Part shown: in pieces, positions 26,346 to 35,000 of the stretch
Position numbering within the stretch: position 1 is the stretch's first letter
How the letters are laid out: every line of letters starts with the position of its first letter
From: Mesostigma viride
Lineage: Eukaryota > Streptophyta > Mesostigmatophyceae > Mesostigmatales > Mesostigmataceae
DNA: 35,000 nucleotides
Assembly (NCBI GenBank): GCA_009746045.1
Contig: RPFO01000165.1
Location: forward strand, 3,590,918-3,625,917
Direction of reading: 5' to 3'
Position numbers and translations under genes: made by a program
The notes under the pieces: model-generated
What the model was told of the DNA's origin: nothing
The model's database searches: none
What the model saw: the letters and a program-made list of their open reading frames with translations, nothing else

Positions 26346-27831
26346 CTAAGCAGCATTTCCTACATGTTCTCCCAGGTTAGAGTGTAAGGTTGATGCCAAC
26401 CAAGCTAATCAACACAACAACAACTCCTAAACTGCCCTCCCCGACATGGATGACAAACTGGGAGTATGGAGGGCAAGGAACCAAGTAAGAACATGGTATA
26501 TATAGCTTGCATGCAGCCATGCATGTCAACCATGGTTGGCTCAGCACATTGTAGTCTTGTCACATCATCATAACAAAGGAAAGCTCAAACAACCATTGGT
26601 GCCAGCTATCTACATGCAGTCACACAAATGCAATATCTCCAACATCATCATCACTATAACACTTCCATCCCTGCACGATAAAATGCAAAGAAACCATTGG
26701 CGGCCCTTCACCGCATGAGCGCTGTGATGCCGCTGCGGCCTGCGAAGAGAGGGTGCGTCACTCTCAAACAACAAGAAGCGTCCATACGCACAACATCCTT
26801 GCCAGAACACGTTTTATGAAATGCCTTATACCTTCCCGAAGAGCTATAGGCTGCGACTGAAGCGGCCCTGATCACGACATCAACGAAAACAATCTAAAGC
26901 TGCCAGGTATTCGACAACACAACGGCAAGCGACGGCGAGCTAGCTGGCGGAAACTGCCCCAAAAGAACGCAAAAAACCTCGAACGATGAGCTCATAGAAG
27001 AAAGCACCGATAGCAGATAACATTCGCGACAAATCTGTACCTTGCCCTCGTAAATCCCTCGCCCAGGCGCGCAACAACAGCCGTTCTTCCATGGACAGGT
27101 CAGACACGCACTGCGCAGGTCTGAACAATTACTTACCAATAATGGACGAAAATCTGGCAAAAAGCACCAGCTCGGTTTAGAATTCGATGCAACCGATATT
27201 AATGCCTGCTTCACGGTCAGAACAGCCCACAAAACCGCTATTTTACAGCCGCTATCATGAATTCTATTTCATTCCGCGCGACCAAAAAATTCAGATTACC
27301 CCCCATGCCGATGGCATAAAAAAACAACAGCGATATTGTAAACCAGCTGATTTCCGCCACAAACTAACATCATAAACTCATACACACAGATCTCGAGTGA
27401 TTTATCTAGTACCAAATCCGAAAGGCTTGCATCACTCCCCGGACAGGAGAACTTTTGCGGATGACTGTAGGTGTAAGTTGGCGATGCCATGGTATCCGGA
27501 GACGTCCGTCCTATAGTCAGCAAAATTGGTGCGAGAGGTCCCCAGTTCGATTCCGGTCGGATTCATTTGCAGATCGCGTTTTCCGCGGCCTGGCACTGAA
27601 CGCAAAGGTTTTCACCTTTGCGGAGTGTCTGATCAGAATAAACTCATCTCCTTTTAGATTCGAGTAAAATTTTTGCATTTCGCCTGCCCTAGTGTGGTAG
27701 TTTCGCCTGAACGCAGTCGCCATTTCCACTTCCGCAAGGGGTGCGCGCACCGTGCACGTGAAATTTGTGACCTTGGGTTCCGGCGCGAATTTTTTGGCGC
27801 CAAAAAATTCGGGGGTGTCCCGTCCCCTTAA

Positions 27832-29807
27832 TAAATGGTGGCACGCCTTCTCCGCTGAACCCGAGAGACTACGAAAGCTTTGCAGTGCATCTGCTTCTAT
27901 CCACGCTGCATAAGCGCGGGCTGCATGTCACCACCTCCACGCCGCAATGTCCCCCTCCACCACACTATACTCCCAAGGGCATCGCGCGATTCCTGTTCCA
28001 GTCCACCACCAACGGTCCATCACGATGCCATTATTGATCCCAAAAAGGTGGAGCGTCGACACATATCCCTGCTACCAACGTGATTGGAAACCAACCCCTT
28101 TCGGATAGGGGTTGCCTTGCTTGTGATATTACTAATAATAGTCATAGTGGCGACGTCAGAAACCACACCACCCCATTTGGCTTGCCTTGCAAAGCTGTAG
28201 ACCAACCCTGTAGTGCTGACTCATCATGCCCTCGCCACCCTTCCTGCCCTTTATCGTCACCACAATGTCACCGCGGGCACCCCAAATGGCGGCCAATGTG
28301 CCGCGGACGTCCCCACCACCACCGGGTGTGCAGTGCCCGCGCCAACCCGCCGCCGTTGACACAGCCTTTGGAGCACGGGCACCGCCGGCGGCCAATGGTG
28401 ACAGGTAAAAGTCGCCAGCGAGAGGCCATGAGAAGTTTGTCCACCAGAGGCCCATCACCAAGGAGTGGCAAAAGACCGTGGGAGGGAAAGGACTTGGCCA
28501 AGGGAATTGCAGCCAAGGAAGATTGGCCAACAGAAGTGTGGCCAAGGAGGCAGGGGGCCAAGAGGGACGCGGACAACTTGCTGCATGTCCCGCTGTGTCA
28601 CCCTCCAACTGGCGTACATTCCATTGCGTACATTCTATTACATGCTGGAGTAGGCTGTAAACCAACCTGCATATGTGGCCAGGGACGCAGGTGGCTGAGG
28701 AGCAGGTGGCCCACGGTGACAAGGCCGGAAGTCAAAAAAGAAGCGGGACCCCACGATGACGTCCGTCCAAGGAGGCAATCAGTAGCCAGCTGGCACTGGC
28801 TGCCATGCAACCGGGTGGCACCAGCGGCGCAGGGCCCATTCTATACCTACCCATGCTACCTTGCGGCGTGGGCTCGTCGGCTTGGCAGGACCACCCCTTC
28901 CCATGTTTTTGGATGCCACCCATGCATGGCAAGGCCACCCATCGCACAACATGCTGGCACAGCAAGCTGGCACAACATGTCAGCCAGGTGGCATCTGGCC
29001 CACCCGTCAAGCGCATGCGCTCATCGCATGCGGCAGCGCGTGGGGAAGGGCTGGGCTGGGACGGGGCATGCGTGTCGTGGTCAATCCCTGGGGGGAAGGC
29101 CCATAGATGCAACATCAAGCACAATGCCCATAGATCGACCACCAAGTACACTACAGGAATCCTCACAGGATCCGCCTGGCGATGCCACTTAGCGCGCCGG
29201 CGTGAGCCTCCTTGCACAGGGACCTCTGGTTTAAGGGGGGAAGAAAAAGGGGGAATTCCCAACGGCAGAGTCGCTGCTGGAAGGCCTTTCTCAGTAGCGT
29301 GGCCATTTTGTCCCCCTTCAGGGATGACGACTATCGACTCTGTCTGCCACAAGTGACAAGCATGGCGCAGGGATTGATTTCGGGTTCCCACCAACCGGAT
29401 TCCCAACCAAGGCCATGGGCGCAAGACATGCAGCTATACATAACTGCTCGAGATAACAACTTTCGCTTGTAGACGATGTAAAATCGCTTGTACCAAACAG
29501 ATGTCTGCTTGCAGGAACCCACAAGAGATGCTCGCATGCCGGATCGCATATCCCGCAAGAGAAGTTTGCATGCAGGATCGCATATCCTAGTGAAAGGGAT
29601 GTTCGCATGCAGGATCGCATATTCGCTCCCACTGGATGAAACTCGCCCCATCCATCAGAAGCAAGCAGGCACAGATATCGGTCATGGCCCGACGGCTTCG
29701 CAAGGCAAATCAACCCCCCTTGGGCATGTACATAACCTCTCGACAGAAAGGTGGGGCAAAAATGCGAGGGAAGTTTTAAAGTTTTATTCCGCACCACCGG
29801 CGCGGCC
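27832..29807. other. no recognisable gene
   Basis: GC-rich sequence in which several frames stay open on both strands, the longest being 28080-29192 on the plus strand (370 codons). Composition is Pro/Arg/His/Cys-rich, with no domain and no constrained-looking stretch. Small imperfect repeats built on GCATGCAGGATCGCATAT occur at 29529-29627. This may be another decayed element or intergenic DNA downstream of the WD40 gene. Confidence 0.45.
29529..29627. repeat. three short tandem units with GCATGC core
   Basis: Units around GCATGCAGGATCGCATAT start at 29534, 29568 and 29605 (34 and 37 bases apart). The first unit has a C for A change. Confidence 0.65.
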
Positions 29808-30119
29808 TCACAGGATTGGGCTGTACACGTCGACATGGCAATCGTCGCACCCTCCATATAACAGCCCCGTTGCGTGGGACCACTTGATGTCCATGTAGCG
29901 GTACTTGGGCTTGTGCTCGGGGATCACGTCTGCCTTGGCGATCGTCACGGGCGTCTCGGCGCCCCCCTGCTGGGACATGGCGCCAAAGTTGGCCACCAGC
30001 AGGCTGCGCATCGTGGAGACGGCCGCGCGCTGGCCCAGGGGGGACGCGCCGGGGGCAAAGGCAACCTTGAGCGCGGGGGATTCGATGAGGGAGTCGACCA
30101 CCGGCTGGGTGCCGCCGTT
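29808..30119 (-). CDS. WD40-repeat protein, last exon
   Basis: The acceptor reads ACACTCACAG just above 30119. The exon starts in phase 0 with NGGTQPVVDSLIESPALKV and ends TGA at 29808-29810 after DVYSPIL. It supplies 103 residues, including YRYMDIKWSHATGLLYGGCD, which fits the closing blade of a beta-propeller. Phase matches the end of the preceding exon (LSNQ, phase 0). The intron between them is 1,236 bases and contains C-rich runs. Codon composition and GC are like the other exons and unlike the intron. Function of the protein is not known to me. Confidence 0.75.
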   Translation of the reverse strand, partial: NGGTQPVVDSLIESPALKVAFAPGASPLGQRAAVSTMRSLLVANFGAMSQQGGAETPVTIAKADVIPEHKPKYRYMDIKWSHATGLLYGGCDDCHVDVYSPIL

Positions 30120-31355
30120 CTGTGAGTGTTGTTCCCGGGGGGGGGGGGGGGGGGGGGCAATGGTCAACAGGATAATCATGACAGAGTTCACAAAGGTCTT
30201 GATGAAGCAGTCCAGCATTGGATTGGGTGCCGCTGCTTTGTGGCAGTTGTTGCGTGTGTTTGTGTGTATTTGGGGGTGGGGGTGGGGGGAGGGCAAATGG
30301 TTGACAGAATCGGCAACAATGACAGGGTTAACATCGTGCCGCCGTTCTTGTGGCGGCGACGACGACGACGTTGACGACGACGAGGATGGTGTTGCTGTTG
30401 CTGTTGCGTGGGTGGATTTGGTGGTGGTGGTCACCAGCAAAAACTTGATTGGACAACACACATGCCTCCTGCCCATGCATCAACCCACCGGATTAAATAT
30501 ATGACTAACGCCCGCACGCGCCCCCCACCCCCTCCCACCCCCACCTACTCATGCCCCCCGTCCCCCCACACCCCCACCTGATTGGACAGCACATGCATGC
30601 AACGCATGCACACACATACCCCCGGCCACAACCTTGAGACGTACGAAACCCGACCACCCGGAAGTGCTTGCTTGCTGCTTTGCGCAGCTACGTGGGCCCA
30701 CCGAGTTAGACAGTTCACGCATGTCCCACCATTAAAATACATCAGATTGCCAGCTACCAATTAGCCCGCCCCCCCCGCCCCCCCCCGCCCCATCGGAAAA
30801 GATAAGCCTTACCTGGTCAGACGGCATACATGTCTCCCACACCTACACCAAATGCAGTACAAATGCAGTCCATGAGCGGTGATCAATTAGGACCCCTCCA
30901 CCCCCTTTAGGGGGGTTTTGGGTGAACCCTAGGTGTGCCCCTTAAACCCCTCAGACTCCAGGAGAGGCCTCTAAATTCTGCCAATCTGGCAGCTCCCAAA
31001 AAGTTCCAAGCCTATACATCTCCGGCCTCTGGACAAGCGAAGGGGCAGCCCTACTGCGCCCGCTATGCTCTTGCTACTTGTTGTTATGTTGCACCCACAG
31101 TTGGGCCTGCCCCATGATGCAGATACAGTTGGGCCTGCACCCACAAATGGGCCTGCACCCACAGATGCGCCTGCACATTGATGCAGAAAGACTCCTCTGG
31201 CCGCTTGAGGCAGATGAGAGAAGCTAGGACGCCCTCCCTCCTGCTCGAGGTGTACAGGGGTTGAAGGTTCCAATTTAAGTTGGTACCCGCGTGACGCAGT
31301 CTACCTGCATTTAATTTAATTTAATTTAACCCCCTTTCTAAGCCCCCAAACGCAC

Positions 31356-32879
31356 CTGGTTGGACAGCACGCGCGCGTCCCACAGCTTGACGTGCTTGTC
31401 CACCGACGCCGACAGGATCCCAAACTCGCTCGCGTCGAGCGACGTGACCATGCCCGCGTGGGTGCCCCCCCCCTCCCCTCTGGGAACGCCCAGCACCGCC
31501 ACGCACTTGTCCATGCGCCCGTCCCACATGCGCACCGTGGTGTCGCGCGAGCCCGACAGGAACACGTGCGGGTCCCTCCGCGACATGCACACGCACGTGA
31601 TCAGGTCTGTGTGGTCCCGGTAGATCCTCACAGGGCGAAGCGAGTGGAACGGCTGGCCAGCCGAGAGGCCCACCATGTCGTACAGCCTCACCTGCTCCTC
31701 GATCTTCTGGCCCACGCCCCCGGAACTGTTCTGCTTCGCCGCCGCCCCTGAGCTGGCACTGTCGGCCGCCACGTCGACCGTCTCCCCCGTCACAAACGTC
31801 GTCTGGCCCTCGAGCGGGCACGCACGGATGCAGGACGTGAGCTTTGTGCCGGGTTGGGCCATCCGGCCCGCTTCCTTGTACACCCCCGGCCCGCCGTGGC
31901 TCACGGGGCGCAGCATGAGCACGCTGGACAGCGTGTCGCTGCCCTTGCCCACGCAGGCGACGAGGAGGGACCGCCCCGGCTGGCCGTCAACCGCGCAGAG
32001 GCTGTGCTGGCTCAGCTCCTTGGCCGCCGTCCACCGGACCGCGCCCTCCAAGGACCACGAGACAAGCACGTTGTCCTTGCTGGCGCTGATGATCGACTCG
32101 CTGGCGTCGTCCACGAACATGCACGTGATCATCTCGCGGTGATGCCCCCCCTCGAATGACTTGAGGGCAGCGAGGCCCTTGTACTCTGGTGGGGGCGCCG
32201 CCGATAAGCCACCCCGGTCCCCATCCCCTAACCCCCCCACTCCCCCCCCTCCTCCCTTGGTCCCCGTCGAGGCGGTCGGCGCGGTGGAATTGGCAGGTGT
32301 GGGACTCGGCACGGCGGCGGCGGCAGGGGGGGCCACGACGGCCCCTGGTCCCTGTGCTTGCCCCTCCTGCCCCCCACCCTGGCTGGGACCCGCCCAATCC
32401 ATGACCTCGTTGATGTACTCGACGTCGTACTTGAACTCTGCCTCCGTGCATCCCGCTACAGCCTCGCGTAGCTGGCTAAGCGCGTCGCGGGTGCACTTTG
32501 TGAGCAGCTGCTGGTGGCAGAACTCGACCGTCTTGCCCAGCATCGTGATGGCCGCGCACCGGTTCTCCTTCTTCTTGAGCAGCGCAATGATTGTGGAGAC
32601 CGCGCCCGAGACCTTGACAAACTCGAGGTTCACGAGCGAGGCGAACGCGGCCGCCTGCACGAAGAACTCGGACCGGTCGACGGAGATGTCGCGCTTGATG
32701 ACCAGGTGCTTCAGGACGAGCGTGATGAGGGAGTCGCGCAGCTTGGTGCGCGCGGTGGGCTCGAGGCGTGGAATCAGGTTCATGTAGGGCGCCACGGGGA
32801 GGGCCTCGCCCTCCGCCATCTTGGCGCGTTCTTGGACAAAGATGACGTGGACAAAGGCGTCAAGCAAGTGTTGGATCAC
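31356..32879 (-). CDS. WD40-repeat protein, central exon (helical domain and propeller)
   Basis: The acceptor TTTCTGCAG precedes 32879 and the donor GTGCGT follows 31356. The exon is 508 codons in phase 0 at both ends. The first 150 residues are helical and armadillo/HEAT-like (VIQHLLDAFVHVIFVQER, RTKLRDSLITLVLKHLVIKR, VSTIIALLKKKENRCAAITM). A low-complexity Gly/Pro/Ala linker of about 70 residues follows, which might be an unrecognised in-frame intron. WD40 repeats then run to the end (ITCMFVDDASESIISASKDN, LITCVCMSRRDPHVFLSGSR followed by TVRMWD, and ILSASVDKHVKLWD). A scaffold role in a protein complex is the usual use of such an architecture. No specific orthologue is claimed. Confidence 0.8.
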
Positions 32880-33984
32880 CTGCAGAAAGGGTGGGGGGGG
32901 GGGGGAGAGGAAGCAGGGGCGGGAAGGAGGGAAGACAGAGAGAAAAGGAGCAAAGGGGCCGATGGAAGAGGGGGGAGAGGGGACAGGGGATGGGGATGGA
33001 AAAGGAAAGGGGCAAGGGGGGACAGGGCGGGAGGGAAAGGAGGGGAGAAGGGAGGTGCAGGGCAGGGAGGGGGGGGCAGTGGCGGGGGAGAAAGAAGGAG
33101 CGAACAGCAGGGAGGTGATGGTAATCCCAACCATTAATTCAATTAAGTAAGAGGAGAGTGGATGGCATGAGTCAAAACAGAAGATGTGAATGAAAAAAAG
33201 ACGTTCTTGAATCAAGATGATGTGGACTAAGGCGTTGAGAAGGTGTCTGATCACCTGCCCGGGGGGGAGGGGCGGGAAGAACGGGGAAGGGAAGCAGGGG
33301 TGGGGCGGCGAAAGAGATGGGGGCAGGGGGAGGGGGGGAGGGGCGCGGGGGCCGGGCGAGTGCACAAGGCGCCAGGCAATGGGGAGGGACGGACCGGGAG
33401 AGGGGAGGGGCAGCAAAGCCTGGGGGGGAGCGGCTGGAGCATCATTCACCAGCGCAACCAGTGCCTAGACCACTTGGGGTCACACCCGCTATCTAAATAC
33501 TAGCCCTCCATCTAAATAATAGCCCACTATCTAAACAATAACAGCCGGGTGCCGAGTGCACCAACGTGGACGCGCATCCTGATGATGCAACGCATTCAGC
33601 GCACCCGTTAACTAACTGTAGCCTCATAGATATCTAATGGCAGGCAGATGTCGCGGGATGCCCTGCTTAATCATGCTGTGGTCCTTCCCCTGGTTGACGA
33701 CGAACTGGTATCTAAATCTAACAACACAACCCGTATCTAACAAACCGTATCTAACAACACAACCCGTATCTAAGAACCCCTACCTAACAACTCGTATCTA
33801 ACAACACAACCCGTATCTAACAAACCATATCTAACAACACAACCCGTATCTAACAACCCGTATCTAACAACTCGTATCTAACAACACAAACCGTATCTAA
33901 CAACCCGTACCAAACAACACAGTACAATAGAGAGCCGGACAACACCGCAATGCACTTGGTTCACCAGACAGCACGCGCACGCAC
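32880..33984 (-). other. intron with duplicated partial exon
   Basis: This is the 1,105-base intron between two WD40-gene exons. Around 33198-33254 it contains a second copy of the start of the following exon, including its acceptor (GGGCAG followed by GTGATC). It reads VIRHLLNALVHIILIQER against VIQHLLDAFVHVIFVQER in the real exon. G-rich (plus-strand) tracts lie before both copies at about 32887-33110 and 33258-33420, so a segment of about 375 bases was duplicated in tandem. Confidence 0.7.
33708..33922. repeat. intronic minisatellite, CCGTATCTAACAACACAA-type units
   Basis: Units of about 15-31 bases, built from CCGTATCTAACAA with or without an added CACAAC, repeat for about 210 bases inside the intron. 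Related ATCTAAATA copies extend to about 33490. There are no unique spacers, so this is not a CRISPR-type array. Confidence 0.85.
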
Positions 33985-34534
33985 CTCGTCGTGTTGCGGC
34001 GTCCCCTCCAGCTGCCTCAGGTAGTCGTTGATCGTCGCCACCGCGCTCTCCAAATACCGCGGGTCCTGCTCCGCGTACGCCAGCATCTCAATCTGCGACT
34101 TGAAGAACATGAAGTTCGGATCCTGCGTTTGCGCCTCGCTGGCCGAGGCCGCCGGCGCCGCTGCCACCGTCGTGGGGGGGGAACCCTCCGAGACACTTGT
34201 ACTGGCGGCCGATGCAGCCGGGGCAGCAGCGGTGGCGGCGGCAGCGGCGGGGGTGTCGGCAGCCTTGGCAGCCGCACCACCCGCGGAAGTGCTTTCGTCT
34301 CTCTTGTCGGCGCCAATAGGGGCTGCGCTGGGTTTTATGCTAGCGGCCGCGGGAGCTGGTGCTGGTTGCTGCGTTGGTGCTGGGGACGGTGAGGCGGTTG
34401 CTGGGGGGACAAAGGTGGGTGCGTGGGCTTGGAGCGATAGAAGACTTGGTGACATGCCGGCGGTGGTGGCCGAAACGGGGAGGGGCACGGGGGCCCCTGA
34501 CGGGTAGTTGAATTTGACATTCTCTGTGAGCGCC
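33985..34534 (-). CDS. WD40-repeat protein, upstream exon (5' incomplete gene)
   Basis: The acceptor ACCTGCAG precedes 34534 (phase 2) and the donor GTGCGT follows 33985. The exon begins RALTENVKFNYPSGAPVPLP, passes through a long Ala/Pro/Ser-rich disordered stretch and ends in a helical segment FMFFKSQIEMLAYAEQDPRY ... YLRQLEGTPQHDE. It joins in phase to VIQHLLDAF of the next exon, so helices on both sides of the intron make one domain. The start codon and first exon are not recognisable between 34535 and 35000 and probably lie beyond the window. Confidence 0.75.
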
Positions 34535-35000
34535 CTGCAGGTTTGGGAAGTGAGGGAGGGGGGCAGGCAGAGGGCGGGAGGGGGGGGGGGGGGGGAATAT
34601 GTTACGTGGGGGGATGAGAGGATATTTGAGGGGGCTCTAAGAAGAGGGGCATGAAGACGATCAGGGTATGTGTTGACGTTATGGTTGACGGGGGAGAAAG
34701 GGGGGAGGGTACGGATTTCCTGATCAGACACTTTTCCTGACCAGACCCACTTTTCCTGATCAATAAAAAAATATATACTACTATGTTTATATGCTGCACG
34801 CCGATCTCACCTCCGTAATTTATCATTCTCAACACACACACATATATGTGTCCCATGCCGGCTGTAGTTATTTTGTCGTGGTATCTCTTGTTAGCGTTGG
34901 CTTTGTTTATGTTTAATATGGTGCCTTCACTCTGATGTACGTAATTATAATTTTTTATATATACACATATATATGAGACATTGTTCCCCGTGTAAATGGA
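34535..35000. other. intron or upstream sequence, no exon seen
   Basis: A minus-strand polypyrimidine-rich stretch (C run near 34580-34595) precedes the acceptor at 34535. Further up the sequence is AT-rich, with TATATA and CACACA runs. No coding exon is recognised. Confidence 0.4.

Larger units (their letters stand above)
23552..27827. mobile_element. TTAA-flanked inverted-repeat DNA element, 4,276 bp
   Basis: The left end reads GGGGAGGGGACACCCC and the right end, in reverse complement, GGGGACGGGACACCCC (15 of 16 identical). TTAA lies immediately outside both ends (23548-23551 and 27828-27831). TTAA duplications are typical of piggyBac, Kolobok and Sola3-type cut-and-paste elements. The left flank is itself a TTAA repeat, which weakens that side of the evidence. 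No transposase is recognised, so it is probably non-autonomous. A perfect 26-base palindrome centred on GGCGCC lies at 27786-27811, next to the right end. A further element is nested inside at 24628-26345. Confidence 0.65.

Noticed and set aside
27505-27563. tRNA-like sequence (TCCGTCC ... AGTTCGATTCC ... GGTCGGA)
   Set aside because: The B-box-like AGTTCGATTCC and nearly complementary ends resemble a tRNA, but the length is about 59 bases, no anticodon arm can be formed and the T-stem is mispaired. At most it is a tRNA or SINE relic.
28080-29192. 370-codon plus-strand frame
   Set aside because: Several other frames on both strands are open over the same GC-rich stretch, composition is Pro/Arg/His/Cys-rich, and no domain or conserved-looking segment is visible.
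32161-32787. 208-codon plus-strand frame opposite the WD40 exon
   Set aside because: Antisense of a coding exon whose minus-strand reading has clear protein motifs and splice signals.
33708-33922. Regular short repeats resembling an array
   Set aside because: No unique spacers of constant length exist. It is an intronic minisatellite in a eukaryotic gene, not a CRISPR.

Overview
This is eukaryotic nuclear DNA, most likely from a green-lineage alga. The evidence is one intron-containing minus-strand gene at the right end with GTGCGT splice donors and TGCAG-type acceptors, GC-rich coding sequence in an AT-richer and low-complexity background, and a dense pile of retrotransposons and DNA transposons. 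Species cannot be read from the sequence. No rRNA, intact tRNA, CRISPR or bacterial-style operon was seen.

Layout. 1-2900: two decayed unrecognised reading frames on the minus strand and a small candidate spliced gene fragment on the plus strand. 3182-4793: an unbroken 1.6 kb pyrimidine-only tract made mostly of a 7-bp unit. 4800-6465: no gene recognised. 6466-7074 (minus): a retroelement RNase H C-terminal-like piece. About 7900-16142 (plus): a large Ty3/Gypsy retrotransposon, the centrepiece of the window. Its gag, protease, RT, RNase H and integrase are accompanied by a complete-looking C5-cytosine DNA methyltransferase between protease and RT, and by a PHD finger after the integrase. 16200-18560 (minus): a decayed Ty1/Copia RT-RNase H region split by a 1,316-bp hAT element with a perfect 8-bp target duplication. 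18586-22916: at least two families of 5'-truncated RTE-like LINEs and several tail-only fragments, all associated with (TTAA)n repeats. 23552-27827: a 4.3 kb TTAA-flanked inverted-repeat element that contains a second, 1.7 kb inverted-repeat element flanked by CTAA. 27832-29807: no recognisable gene. 29808-34534 (minus): three exons of a WD40-repeat protein, 5' incomplete, with a partly duplicated exon in its largest visible intron.

How it fits together. The left and middle of the window form a nested insertion nest. hAT jumped into Copia, LINE tails landed in or beside TTAA repeats, and a TTAA element later hosted another element. The Gypsy element probably also interrupted the Copia copy, but I could not find target duplications or a pair of LTRs to prove this. 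The Gypsy element carries both a candidate DNA-methylation writer and a candidate chromatin reader. Methyltransferase-bearing Ty3/Gypsy elements have been reported in a charophyte alga and in dinoflagellates, so the class is known. The combination with a C-terminal PHD finger, the unusual E-C-Q catalytic motif and the frame arrangement seen here are what merit checking.
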